Shown: piece after piece, positions 39,601 through 45,830 of the stretch
Layout: each line of letters starts with the position of its first letter
Position numbering within the stretch: position 1 is the stretch's first letter
Translations under genes and position numbers: made by a program
Notes under the pieces: generated by a model
Told to the model about the DNA's origin: nothing
Databases searched by the model: none
The model's input: only the letters and a program-made list of their open reading frames with translations
Source of the DNA: Lineus longissimus
Lineage: Eukaryota; Nemertea; Pilidiophora; Heteronemertea; Lineidae
Assembly: GCF_910592395.1 (NCBI RefSeq)
Contig: NC_088313.1
Span: forward strand, 14,214,437-14,278,436
DNA: 64,000 nt
Reading direction: 5' to 3'

Positions 39601-40533
39601 ATACATAATTAACAGCAGTACTTTTCAGACTAATGATTGATTTAGTTTTTTGTATTGATATGCGTTTATACAATGGGGAACAGACGTTATTAGCGTGGTA
39701 GGCCTATTTTATTGCAAGAAACTATACGGTGAGGCAGAACAAACCTTTATGATTGGTTCATTTCAAAGCATAACCACGGTTAGGAAGAATAGACCCTTTT
39801 GATTGGTTCATTTCAATCATAACCACGGCACTGATCACGGTCAGGCAGAACATAAACCCTTATGATTTGTTCATTTCTAATCAGTATTAGGTAGAATAAA
39901 CCCTTATGATTGGTTCATTTTAAATCATAACCACGGTTAGGCAGATTAAATCCTTATGATTGGTTCATTTCAAATCAGAAACACGAAGCAGAAATGGAAA
40001 TTTTCCATTGGTCAATGCTGGCCGCATGTCGTACATGTTTTACATATAATGGATGCTCCTTCTCCTTCGTATAGCAAAAACAAGATTTGCAGGGTGTATT
40101 GTGTTAAAACTCGCTTTTTTCTTGGCTTACAAAAATTGGTGGCGTTACTGAAAACGCATGCTACAATTTCTTGAGAAAATGGATGACGCTGTCGGTGTAA
40201 TCTTGACTGGAGTTACAAGGATCTAACCCGATCAACAAATTATATTGTGTGATCACAGCCTAGGTCAGAGAACGATAGGGTAAAACTATTAAAAAGGGAA
40301 GATCGAATTAATTTTGACACCGCTATCCATCTGAACACATTATGCATTGTGAGAATTCTTCCCAAATCATGATTTTTCATATACACATCGAATTATAAAA
40401 ACAGATTTATAACGATGATAACATAAATGATGTTGTGATTTATAGACGACTTACCTCTGGCCAATGTAAGTCCAACGAAAAACACTTGAAATAGACATAA
40501 GAGCAATAAATCCGTTCGCATGACGTTCGCCAT
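6153..40533 (-). CDS. nAChR subunit, non-alpha type (six-exon gene)
   Basis: Predicted pentameric ligand-gated ion channel subunit of the plasma membrane. The exons, in transcription order, are 40533-40455, 9172-9030, 8632-8588, 8298-8189, 7708-7164 and 6619-6153. Every junction has GT/AG sites and compatible phase. They total 1389 bases, 462 residues plus TGA. Visible landmarks are a signal peptide (about 1-26), a WLPD loop A (117-125), the Cys-loop C161-x13-C175, TM1 (245-267), M2 (273-298), TM3 (about 309-330), a ~100-residue cytoplasmic loop and TM4 (about 434-460). Glu274 before M2, in GERVSLG, is the cation-selective state. Loop C lacks the vicinal cysteines of alpha subunits, and loop B has Phe182 where Trp is usual. 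Trp91 of the complementary face is kept. Sequons lie at N55, N61 and N215. Introns 2-5 are short (about 290-545 bp). Intron 1 would be about 31 kb, and exon 1 is the only inferred link. Confidence 0.8.
7069..7116. repeat. GACCCCCA hairpin repeat, copy 1
   Basis: A short imperfect hairpin (GACCCCCAT / TGGGGGTC) followed by TAGGCC. It lies in the intron between nAChR exons 5 and 6. Related copies are at 11541-11582, 22473-22522 and 27672-27718. Confidence 0.55.
7164..7708 (-). CDS. nAChR exon 5 (Cys-loop, TM1, M2)
   Basis: A 545-bp exon encoding residues 127-307. It holds the Cys-loop (C161...C175 with FPFD inside), a shortened loop C without a CC pair, TM1 with the conserved Pro, and M2 (GERVSLGISILLTLTVFLLL). 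Acceptor TTTGCAG and donor GTAAGT are both strong. The exon ends one base into Ala308. Confidence 0.95.
8095..8176. repeat. Short GTCGCAGCG inverted-repeat element
   Basis: An ~80-bp piece in nAChR intron 4. One end reads CCCGCAAACGAACAATTATT and the other reads ACAATTATCGCTCGTTTT. It shares its end motif with the larger elements at 14571-14825 and 23406-23543. Confidence 0.45.
8189..8298 (-). CDS. nAChR exon 4 (loop D Trp and loop A)
   Basis: A 110-bp exon, again the usual length for this gene family. It encodes residues 90-126, with SWDDYRLAWDPKEYGG and WLPDIALFN, equivalent to the canonical WxDxxLxWxPxEYGG and WxPDxxLYN motifs. The acceptor is CTTCCACAG, the donor is GTGAGT, and the exon ends two bases into Ala126. 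Confidence 0.95.
8588..8632 (-). CDS. nAChR exon 3, conserved 45-bp exon
   Basis: Exactly 45 bp (15 codons, residues 75-89: DEKMEYMYTRWFLVM), between a TTTCAG acceptor and a GTAAGT donor. A 45-bp exon starting DEK at this point is a hallmark of animal nAChR genes, which strongly supports the assignment. It is phase 0 at both ends. Confidence 0.95.
9030..9172 (-). CDS. nAChR exon 2 (N-terminal extracellular)
   Basis: A 143-bp exon between a CTTTTCAG acceptor and a GTAAG donor. It encodes residues 28-74, including HRLFSDILGKHYNKFVRP, which matches the conserved RLxxDLLxxYNKxxRP start of mature nAChR subunits. It has sequons at N55 (NST) and N61 (NIT) and ends in phase 0 at ...KKIMTV, just before the DEK exon. 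Confidence 0.93.
10021..10390. repeat. Dispersed repeat with TACGCC end and hairpin
   Basis: It begins with AAAGGGTACGCCGGTCGTAA, an end motif also seen near 5695, 15963 and 32490. It contains a 14-G run at about 10157-10170. At about 10322-10365 a hairpin (CACCCCATACGTAGAGG / CTTCTACGGGGTG) resembles the inner part of the element at 11613-11810. It looks like a composite of diverged repeats. Confidence 0.4.
10910..11063 (+). repeat. Dispersed repeat R1, copy 1
   Basis: It aligns by eye with 32500-32652 over most of its length. Shared words include TTTAATC.TGG.TCAGGAAAATA, GCATG/GCACGCAA and the end words ACAACG.(A)AATG(T/C)TGAAA and ATTCAG. It is non-coding. The class is unknown. Confidence 0.55.
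11541..11582. repeat. GACCCCCA hairpin repeat, copy 2
   Basis: CCCGCCCCCATGAAG...CGTGGGGGTCGATCTTAT is the same imperfect hairpin plus GGTCGAT tail as at 22473-22522, about 40 bp. Confidence 0.55.
11613..11810. mobile_element. MITE with ~70-bp inverted ends, copy A
   Basis: The left end (about 11613-11683) and right end (about 11740-11810) are imperfect inverted repeats. Both carry AAAGGTKT...AGCTTCTG, then GGTTTTTCA and CCGTAGA toward the middle. The element at 21944-22172 has the same design. It is ~200 bp with no coding capacity, as expected for a non-autonomous DNA transposon. Confidence 0.65.
13054..13106. repeat. 53-bp odd palindrome
   Basis: Two 26-base arms around a single A at 13080, with 21 of 26 positions pairing. 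The inner CAATGGAT/ATCCATTG and outer CCATATGG blocks are perfect. The same CAATGGAT...ATCCATTG core occurs at 29025-29042. Confidence 0.75.
14571..14825. mobile_element. MITE with GTAAACRAGCGATT ends
   Basis: The left end has CTCGTAAACAAGCGATTTTT then GTCGCTGCG. The right end, read inverted, has CTCCGTAAACGAGCGATTGC then GTCGCTGCAAC. The element is ~255 bp and non-coding. Relatives lie at 23406-23543 and 8095-8176, with a fragment near 6700-6725. Confidence 0.65.
17981..18226 (+). mobile_element. Foldback MITE with CTAYTTGGCAAGC ends, solo copy
   Basis: A ~246-bp element whose termini are CTATTTGGCAAGC and, inverted, CTACTTGGCAAGC. Inside are several further direct and inverted copies of TTGGCAAGC, TTGGCGAGC and CCAAACAG. 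It is the reverse complement of the segment at 44527-44770 and the two later UGT spacers. Here it stands alone without LINE sequence, which shows it is an independent repeat. Confidence 0.75.
19450..19674. mobile_element. MITE with ~42-bp inverted ends (GGGTTGACC...)
   Basis: The left end reads GGGTTGACCATAGGCAACAT then CATTTTGGCTAGAACTTCAAAT. The right end is its near-perfect reverse complement (starts ATTTGAAGTTCGAGCC, ends GGTCAACCTT). It is 225 bp with no coding. A second partial copy lies at 34561-34727 and an isolated end at 61761-61805. Confidence 0.8.
20549..20872 (+). repeat. Two-copy ~160-bp tandem repeat
   Basis: 20549-20703 and 20714-20872 align by eye. Each starts near AATRATGAATGCA/AATAACGAATGCA, passes through ATCTCAGC/ACCTCAGCC and CTTTGGGAG, and ends near TT.TGTCAC. 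The copies are diverged, roughly three-quarters alike. No coding. Confidence 0.5.
21165..21770 (+). repeat. Pair of diverged direct repeats
   Basis: 21165-21295 and 21645-21770 share AAGGATTG.TGCAATC, GCGGTTAAGTCATTC, GAATGA.AAT.(G/A)TG and a CTTNGG(N)AC...AACCGA block. A weaker third copy may lie at 22270-22370. No gene between them. Confidence 0.45.
21944..22172. mobile_element. MITE with ~70-bp inverted ends, copy B
   Basis: The left end has TTAAAGGCTTCTAAGCTTCT, GGTTTTTCGGCCAACGC and CATCCCGTAGAGG. The right end read inverted has AGAAATAAAGCTTTTTGAAC, GGTTTTTCGACCAACAC and GGCACGGCGT. It is the same family as 11613-11810. Confidence 0.65.
22473..22522. repeat. GACCCCCA hairpin repeat, copy 3
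   Basis: GGCCTATCGACCCCATGAAG followed by TGGTTTCGTGGGGGTCGATG: a ~50-bp hairpin with a GACCCCAT/GTGGGGGTC stem and flanking ATCGA / TCGAT words. It is the best preserved member. Confidence 0.6.
23406..23543. mobile_element. MITE related to the GTCGCTGCG family
   Basis: The left end reads GCACCCCGCAAACGACTGG then TTGCTGCGAC. The right end read inverted is GTGCTTGGGACAAAAGTC then TTCGCTGCGACCTGCGATC. ~138 bp, non-coding, related to 14571-14825. Confidence 0.55.
25201..25280. repeat. 80-bp hairpin with CCTAGGTGGCA stem
   Basis: The inner arms TCCTAGGTGGCA and TGCCACCTAGGA are perfect, and so are the outer arms TTTAGTTCA and TGAACTAAA. A mostly unpaired 9 x 9 internal loop and a ~20-base terminal loop separate them. 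It could be a tiny foldback element or a structured RNA. Confidence 0.65.
26882..27010 (+). mobile_element. tRNA-derived SINE-like sequence
   Basis: GATGTAACGCAGTGGAGG looks like an A box. GTCGTGGGTTGTTTCCCAG about 35 bases on has B-box form (GGTTCGANTCC with one or two changes). Between them lies an anticodon-arm-like TCTCATGAACAAGAG. The downstream boundary is a guess. Confidence 0.5.
27672..27718. repeat. GACCCCCA hairpin repeat, copy 4
   Basis: AACATCGACCCCCACGCG...CGGGTACGATAGGCCTAA: the reverse-orientation member of the family, with the CATCGACCCCCACG and ATAGGCC words in inverse order to 22473-22522. Confidence 0.55.
29025..29042. repeat. 18-bp perfect palindrome
   Basis: CAATGGATTAATCCATTG is its own reverse complement. 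A degenerate copy follows about 60 bases on (GAATGGTTTAATGAATTG), each with GTTGAT(G/A)CAG after it, so the pair looks like a short diverged tandem duplication. Confidence 0.75.
30321..30452. mobile_element. MITE with AGGGAGGTTGAGA ends
   Basis: Perfect 13-bp inverted ends: AGGGAGGTTGAGA at 30321-30333 and TCTCAACCTCCCT at 30440-30452. The element is 132 bp with AT-rich, non-coding content. The preceding TA could be a target dinucleotide, but the right flank (GG) does not match it. Confidence 0.6.
32490..32652 (+). repeat. Dispersed repeat R1, copy 2
   Basis: Second copy of the repeat at 10910-11063. It keeps the 5' end word AAAGGGGTACCCCGTTCGT, which is a variant of the TACGCC.TTCGTAA motif seen near 5695, 10021 and 15963. 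It is truncated or diverged after about 32652. Confidence 0.5.
33869..33937. repeat. 69-nt pre-miRNA-like hairpin
   Basis: The arms GACTGTGCTTTAAGAGAGAC (33877 on) and GTCTCTCTTAAGCACAGTC (ending 33929) pair almost fully with a single bulged base. The loop is about 8 bases, and there is an extra TGTCT/AGACA clamp outside a small internal loop. No flanking TIR family is evident. It could be a miRNA precursor or a minimal foldback repeat. Confidence 0.45.
34561..34727. mobile_element. Truncated copy of the GGGTTGACC MITE
   Basis: TTTTGACCATAGGCACCACC, then GAAATCCTAAAGC, GAACTCTTTC, CAATTTCAAGGGTGGGA, CCAGAGAACA and TTTTAAATGGAAAT match 19450-19630 in order. The right inverted end is missing. 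Confidence 0.65.
35685..35818. mobile_element. MITE with GTGAGTTTTCGC ends and TA target site
   Basis: The ends GTGAGTTTTCGC and GCGAAAACTCCC are inverted. They extend into CTAATCCTCCAAAACG / CGTTTTGGAGGATTTG. TA lies immediately outside both ends (35683-35684, 35819-35820), as in TA-targeting transposons. An internal ATTGTTCGA / TCGAACAAT hairpin sits in the middle. A relative is at 59778-59886. Confidence 0.75.
36849..37025. mobile_element. pogo/Tigger-like MITE
   Basis: The left end CAGTGGAATCTCCCTTAG and the inverted right end CAGTAAAACCCCTCTAAG match the CAGTNNAANCYCNNTNA form of pogo-superfamily termini. TA precedes the left end. The body repeats CTCTCTAWTAAGGACA, typical of such short derivatives. 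177 bp, no transposase. The family assignment is from recognition of the end consensus. Confidence 0.7.
39730..39985 (+). repeat. Five-copy ~50-bp tandem repeat
   Basis: Five imperfect units, each containing GGCAGAAYAAACCCTTATGA then TTGGTTCATTTCAAATCATA and ACCACGGT. Units start near 39730, 39779, 39838, 39890 and 39936. Unit length varies by a few bases and one unit carries an extra CACTGATCACGG. Confidence 0.8.
40455..40533 (-). CDS. nAChR exon 1 (signal peptide), proposed
   Basis: The reading frame encodes a 26-residue signal peptide with a hydrophobic LLLLCLFQVFFVGLTLA core, followed at once by a GTAAGT donor (40454 downward). It ends one base into a codon, and exon 2 at 9172 starts with two bases of a codon, so the junction reads as Val. 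ATG 40533 was chosen because it has A at -3 and G at +4. An in-frame ATG at 40578 and an internal one at 40521 are alternatives. The link across 31 kb rests on signal peptide, donor, phase and strand, not on transcript evidence. Confidence 0.6.
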
Positions 40534-40572
40534 GCTGCTAGTCCGGTGGTTAGTGTTTGCTACAACTGAACC

Positions 40573-40600
40573 TAGCACGTGCTAACTCTCAGATATAAGT
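40573..40600 (-). promoter_or_regulatory. Possible core promoter of the nAChR gene
   Basis: On the minus strand a TATA-like TTATATC (about 40594-40600) lies ~65 bases before the chosen ATG, with an E-box CACGTG inside AGCACGTGCT between them. Spacing suits a TATA promoter with a short 5' UTR. Such words are common, so this is only suggestive. Confidence 0.25.
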
Positions 40601-42026
40601 GTGGCTAATTCCCTGGCGGCAATTATCGGAAACGATTAGTATTGATGTTTTCCTCCTCAGGAACTAGCCCATTCAAAAAGGATTCGATCCGCTAAGCTAT
40701 CGAGGTATATGTGCAACCTCGAAAAAGGCCAGGAATTCCAGCCGAACGCAATTTAGTCTACTGCGCCTGCGCAGCTTCTGCGCGGACGGAGGCCCCGAAT
40801 CTGTCAGTACCGTATTTACTATGTTACACCCGTGCGTTGAGCAGCTTTTCAAGCAAAATGTTCTTTGGCGTTTGGCAGTATGGTTTGGACTCAAAAAATC
40901 CTATGAGGCCTACTGATATACAGTACTTCGAAATTCTTTCAAAGGGGTCACGTATCAAGCCCAGGATTTGACTGCACATCACAATGTCATCAAACCATAT
41001 ACAATGGTAGGTTATTCATCGATGAGCCAATCAAGTATAGCTGCGTCTTGCCGTAATGCATTAGATATTCGAAACGAATTTTAGCTCGCCTTCCGGGTGT
41101 CTACAAAACCAAGACCCAAGACCCAAGACCTACAAAACCAAGACCCATCAACATCTTGGGTCTTGGGTCTTGGTTTTGTAGGTCTTGGGTCTTGGGTCTT
41201 GGGTCTTGGTTTTGTAGACACCCCAATAAACAGTTATGCCAGGATGGACAAAATATGTACAGTGGCCAGCGCTTGCTCTTTGTTTTATTCTTTACTGACT
41301 GATGCTGTCAGTTTGCGTTCTGCATCTCTCCATGCGCCTGGCTTTGGTCCGACAGTGGCATTGGGTACGGGAGTGGGTAGGTGATATGCCTAATATGTGA
41401 GGGCCTTATTTGGAACAGGACCTGCTGTCACTGGTCTCAATGCATTGTGCAAAATAGCGTACTCCAATCAATCTATTGGGGTTTGCATGTAGATAGCAGC
41501 AATAAGTCCCTAAATGCAGTTAATGTCGTGTTTAACCTTTAATAAAACTTCAGTAACGTTAGAAATTTAATGTAGCTCAATCATCGTGCCCATTTAACTA
41601 ATGTATATTATAATAATATAATAATATTTTATTGCGCTTAATGTATACAAGGATACTATGGCAAAATATAGAATACAGAATACAGCACAAAATACAGGAT
41701 ACATTACGGAAAAGAAAATACAGTAGAGTATACAGGAAAGAGCGAGTGTTATGTCAGAAGTAAACTACTTCTTAAATCCCATATATTACATTTCAACTTT
41801 GCCCGCTCCATGGGTATATGCTAGTAATAGGAACGCTCGTGATTATTTCCGGCAGAATCGCTCCCATGAAAAACCTCAGTGGAGGATGCAGCTTTGATAT
41901 CTTAACTTTTATCATAAGCAATAAAATCCGAGGGGTTAATCGGAACTGAGATGGGCGATTTTTCTATTCCACCCACAGTTCAATATAAACAAATTTGTAG
42001 ATAGTGAGTTTCCAACTTTTGTCAAA
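40601..42026. other. Intergenic spacer between nAChR exon 1 and the UGT array
   Basis: No gene seen. The open frames at 40697-40971 overlap on opposite strands. The main structure is the GGGTCTT palindrome at 41095-41223, followed by an AT-rich stretch with TAATATAATAATAT near 41610. Confidence 0.5.
41095..41223. repeat. Long GGGTCTT hairpin (foldback of a 7-bp tandem)
   Basis: The left arm (41095-41147) and right arm (41154-41223) are inverted copies made of CAAGACC/GGGTCTT heptamers, alternating with CTACAAAACC / GGTTTTGTAG blocks. They are joined by a loop of about six bases. The right arm has extra heptamers. Outer GGGTGTCTAC / GTAGACACCC also pair. Pairing is essentially perfect over about 50 bases. 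Confidence 0.9.
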
Positions 42027-42180
42027 TCTGTGCTGCCTCTTCAGTAAACACAAACAAACCCTCGAACAGTGCAGATTTGCGTGCATATTTGTTTTGACTA
42101 CATGTATTCACAATTATAGATGAAAATACAATGTTTATACAAAATGTGCTTGTATCACCAGTAACATGAATAACATAACT

Positions 42181-43737
42181 TTACGCGTTCTTCTCCTTCT
42201 TACATAATTTGAAATACGTCCAGGTGTACTTGACTAGAAAATACAGACTGAACATCATGACATGGAAGACAACAAGATAAAAGATGATGTAGTATGCAAA
42301 GACATCCAGCATCAGTACTTGATACAGGGGCATATCAAGGCTGGGCGGTCGGAGATGGGCACCTCCGAATCTCAATACATGGTTTACCCAAAACACAAAC
42401 TTCTCTGTAGCCGGCGGCATACTTCGAATAATCTCAGAACATTTTTTAATGTTTCGTGCGTACGTTTTGTTGATAATGAGTTCCTTCATCATTTGGTAGA
42501 GTTCATCAGAAGTTATTGTCGTCACATCGGAGACTTGTTTTCCGTACGTATGCTGCTCCACGCGCATTGCGTTGTAGTATTGGTCAATGAATAGCGGAAT
42601 GACGAGCATCGGGACACCGTGATAGACGGCCTCGTTCTGACCATTGTTTCCGCCATGCGTTATGAACAGTTTGAGTCTTCTGTGACCGAGGATATCATTC
42701 TGAGGAAGCCACTGTAGGAGTTTGACGTTGTCCGGAATCGTCCCCGTCATCCCATCAAGCCGATACTGAACAATCGCCCGCTGGGGAAGACGACCCAAGG
42801 CGTCGAACATTTTCTCACCAATGACATTCCAAACCTGATGTGATGCTTGTTTTGAGCCAAAACTAATCAGCACCACGCCATGCTCAGCCCCGGCCACGTA
42901 CGCTTCTAAATCCCGGGGTAAAGGTTTAACAGGCTTGCCAGTAGTGGCGCCTAAAAACTGTAAATTAGGCCCGGACACCCGAGGATAATCCAAGCACAAG
43001 ACCTCATAATTTAGAAAATACATCTCTGCCATCCCGACAAGCTTCTTCATAGAGATTTTTGGTTTGTTTTTTGGACAGTATTTATCCATATGGAAAGCGT
43101 GCATTTGATAGTAGGCGTTGTAGTACTTTTTAAACCAAGCTTTAGCGTTTTCTAACCTTTGCCAGAAGTCCATGCGGTTGGAGAATGCGGTGAAGATCTC
43201 AGGTTCGATTGATGGCATTCCAGTTGTCCCGTGTCCCCATGTAGACGCTTGAAAGCACATCACGGGGACAAACGGGATGTCGAAAATGTACGGTATCATC
43301 AGATGACACACGAGTTCATCCGCCCCATCGACGACAACCAAGTCGAATTTCTGTCGCCGAATGGTCGACATGATGACACTGTTTTGCATGATGGCCTCAC
43401 ATATCCGACTGGTTGCCATTTTCCACGGATCGGTCTCCAGTAAAGCCCATGCCTGCTCAAGGTCTACGCCTCCAGCTGACAATTCGTCAAGTTCCGTGAA
43501 AAGATCATTCTCGCGCTTCCACGCGTATGTCAGGGGAACAATGCCTCTGTCGCTGATTGTTTTATTATTTTTGTCGTTGGATATCATCCAAACCTCGTGC
43601 CCATCGTCCTTCAGCGCCTCTCCGAGGATGGTGAAGAGGTTCATGTGGCTGACACATGGGTCGGGGATGAATAGAATCTTCGAGGTACCAACTATCGCCG
43701 TGACAGTTGTCAACATGAATAACGGTAATGGCCACAT
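42181..43737 (-). CDS. UDP-glucuronosyltransferase-like, array copy 1
   Basis: A 518-residue intronless UGT. The family transfers a sugar from a UDP-sugar to small lipophilic acceptors at the luminal face of the ER. Visible features are a signal peptide (about 1-19), the catalytic His31 in VSHMNLF and a probable charge-relay Asp137 (FDLVVVD). The UGT signature spans about 343-386, from WLPQNDIL through HGGNNGQNEA to the sugar-contacting D385-Q386. Near the C-terminus are a TM helix (about 478-503) and a basic tail KKEKNA resembling dilysine ER retention. It ends at TAA. ATG 43737 has G at -3. A CTTTTCAG acceptor 32 bases upstream (43770-43771) hints at a spliced 5' UTR. It differs from copy 4 only at F480 (Leu there). 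The sugar donor and acceptor cannot be read from sequence. Confidence 0.96.
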   Translation of the reverse strand: MWPLPLFMLTTVTAIVGTSKILFIPDPCVSHMNLFTILGEALKDDGHEVWMISNDKNNKTISDRGIVPLTYAWKRENDLFTELDELSAGGVDLEQAWALLETDPWKMATSRICEAIMQNSVIMSTIRRQKFDLVVVDGADELVCHLMIPYIFDIPFVPVMCFQASTWGHGTTGMPSIEPEIFTAFSNRMDFWQRLENAKAWFKKYYNAYYQMHAFHMDKYCPKNKPKISMKKLVGMAEMYFLNYEVLCLDYPRVSGPNLQFLGATTGKPVKPLPRDLEAYVAGAEHGVVLISFGSKQASHQVWNVIGEKMFDALGRLPQRAIVQYRLDGMTGTIPDNVKLLQWLPQNDILGHRRLKLFITHGGNNGQNEAVYHGVPMLVIPLFIDQYYNAMRVEQHTYGKQVSDVTTITSDELYQMMKELIINKTYARNIKKCSEIIRSMPPATEKFVFWVNHVLRFGGAHLRPPSLDMPLYQVLMLDVFAYYIIFYLVVFHVMMFSLYFLVKYTWTYFKLCKKEKNA

Positions 43738-44526
43738 ATCTATAGTTCATCCACAGGTTTTACACCTCACTGAAAAGGAACAAGATTACAAACATTATGG
43801 ACAAAGCCCAAACTCTTTCACCGGGTCTCATGCATTGGCAAAATAGTTCATGCATGGATCATTGATGGGCATATGGATGGATCTATGTTGAAATCACAAA
43901 CCATGTTTCATACTCGGATCCCATCATATATTCTATGATGGCCCATTGGTGAACCACTGATGGCTCAAGGACTATCCACTGATAGGAGTTACATCATAGC
44001 CCACTAACGGTCCCATAAAACTGAGCGTATGCAGGAAAGTACAAACCCACTTGAGTAGTACGCAACAGTCCTCAGAATTCTAGAAAATAAGAGTAGGTCA
44101 CCAATTTTGATATGAATTATTTGATGGCCCCTCTTGATATATTGGTAACGATTACTATCCATAGATCAATGATGGGTCTATGGTAGACACGAACATGGGT
44201 TCCATTCTTGGATCAACATGATGGAGATTCTCCAACATCTATCCAAGGATGAGCCCACGGATTAATCCGGTTCCAAACGGTAAAAAAATACGCTCCAGTA
44301 TATGGCTGGCTCGAGTGAACACAATTCAGATTTATGCCAGTGCAAAATTCCGCATTATGGTGACCCTTAAATCAGCCAATCATAACCTAGGGTCTCCTGA
44401 TTCCCCAAATCGACTGACAAACATAACCTCGGATCTCCTGATTTACGCCGCGGCTCTTATTTTCATCATGGCACACAGCAGTAATCATTAATAATAATAA
44501 TAATAATAAAATAATTTTGCCAATTT
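43738..44526. other. Upstream region of UGT copy 1
   Basis: No gene. It holds a predicted 5' UTR acceptor, palindromic words of the CATCATAGATTCTATGATG type (about 43915-43950), the near-palindrome TTGGATC...GATCCAAG-like segment at 44205-44250, a short duplication of ATAACCT.GGRTCTCCTGATT (44385-44450) and a TAA/TAATAA tract (about 44488-44515). The same region precedes the other three UGT genes. Confidence 0.6.
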
Positions 44527-44770
44527 AGGAAGTGACTACTTGGCAAGCCCGGCTTACCAAACAGCGACTTTTTCTTGTCCTGAATGGAGAGCCGAACTCA
44601 TTAATATTAAAGTAAAGTCTCCAGCTCGCCAAACAGGGTAGATTTTTTACCTGTTTGGCAAGCCCGGCTGGCCGAACAGGGTGGCTTTTTCGTGCTGTTT
44701 GGCAAGCGGCTCTCCAAACAGGACAAAAAAAGATGCCTGTTCGGCGAGCGGCTTGCCAAATAGACCCGGC
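44527..44770 (-). mobile_element. Foldback MITE, UGT spacer copy 1
   Basis: Reverse complement of the solo copy at 17981-18226. Terminal CTACTTGGCAAGC lies at 44537 on and the inverted CTATTTGGCAAGC ends near 44763. It sits directly against the 3' end of the LINE fragment. I could not define a target-site duplication. Confidence 0.75.
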
Positions 44771-45830
44771 CAATAATTTATATAGCGCCGCTTTAAATCA
44801 AATTGTCAGCGGCGCTTTACAATACATACATAGACATAAAACAATTTAACCATAAAACACATTGAATAAAACACTATCTAGTGGAAATATAGGTTAAAAA
44901 TGTGCGTCTTTAAATATTCTTTAAAAGTTGCCATTGTTTTGGACAATCTATTTTTTTCTGGCAATTTGTTCCAGAGCTGTGGGGCGCTGACACTGTACGC
45001 CCTATCTCCGGCTGTCTTCTTCTTGGACTTACATTGAGTAAGTGTCGGTGCCGCTCCTGCCCTTGTTGTTCTCTGGGTCGAAAGAAGCGGCAGCCGAAGT
45101 TAGGCAGGGCCAACGCCATACACAGCTCTGTAAGCAAAGGTTAAAAGTTCAAATTGAGTTCTAGTATGAACTGGTAGCCAGTGAAGTTGACGGAGGACAG
45201 GAGTTATATGGTCTCTTCTCTTGGTGTAGGTAACCAATCGTGCAGCTTGATTTTGAATTTTCTGCAGGCGGTTCAGTTCATAATCAGGCAAACCAAAGTA
45301 CAACGAATTGCAAAAGTCCAATTTAGATGTAATAAAAGCATGGGTTAAGGTAACTAAAAGTCCGGCAGGGAGATATTTTTTCATGGAGGCGACTTTGCGT
45401 AAGTGGTAATAACCTGCGGATACAACACTTGATATTTGATCATGAAAAGTCATTGTGTTGTCAAAGATAAAACCTAGATTGCGAGCTTTTTTGTACGGCA
45501 GAATTTCAGCATTGCCCATGTGTAGTACAATATCACTTGGTCGCATTTGATCCTGAGAAGGGGACATGAGTAGAAGAAGCTCAGTCTTCAGGTCATTTAA
45601 TTTAAGTTTGTTTTCACTCATCCACTTGTGGACCACGCTAAGACATGCCTCCACCCTGATCATGACACTTGGTAATGATGACGTAGGAGTGAGCTGGAAC
45701 GCACGCCAGTTTTGAGTGTCATCTGCGAACAAGTGGGAGGTAAGGTCATGGGCGTTTAGGATCGCTACTAGTGGCTGAGGGTAACAAGAGAAAAGAAGCG
45801 GCCCAAGCAAGCACACAACCTACCTGTTCG
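44771..45830 (-). pseudogene. 5'-truncated L2/CR1-like LINE, copy 1 (nonsense)
   Basis: The 3' part of a non-LTR retrotransposon ORF2. It runs from LGPLLFS and the FADD catalytic box of reverse transcriptase through the NKLKLNDLKTE block and the LHWLPV / RLQKIQNQAARLV segment typical of L2/CR1 elements. The frame 45816-45100 stops early. A TAT codon in copy 2 is TAA here (45102-45100), so the last ~75 residues are cut off. The 3' UTR ends in GTAAAGCGCC...GGCGCTATATAAAT, the characteristic L2-type tail hairpin. The endonuclease and most of the RT are missing, so it cannot transpose by itself. Confidence 0.85.

Larger units (their letters stand above)
9173..40454. other. Proposed 31-kb intron 1 of the nAChR gene
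   Basis: I found no second gene in this stretch on either strand. The open frames are short, have no recognisable domain and often overlap on opposite strands. What it does contain is itemised separately: several MITE families with 13 to ~70 bp inverted ends, a SINE-like unit, a five-copy ~50-bp tandem repeat, a pogo-like MITE and isolated hairpins. Stretches such as 12190-12600, 15000-17900, 23950-25200, 27200-27660, 31250-32480 and 37400-39700 show nothing I can assign. Confidence 0.5.

Noticed and set aside
39730-39985. CRISPR-like array
   Set aside because: Units are contiguous and imperfect along their whole length with no unique spacers, and the context is an animal genome. It is an ordinary tandem repeat.
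42262-43846. Plus-strand open frames (110, 70, 161 aa) opposite each UGT gene
   Set aside because: They are antisense shadows of the UGT coding sequence, repeated identically in all four copies because the genes are identical. No domain and no independent support.
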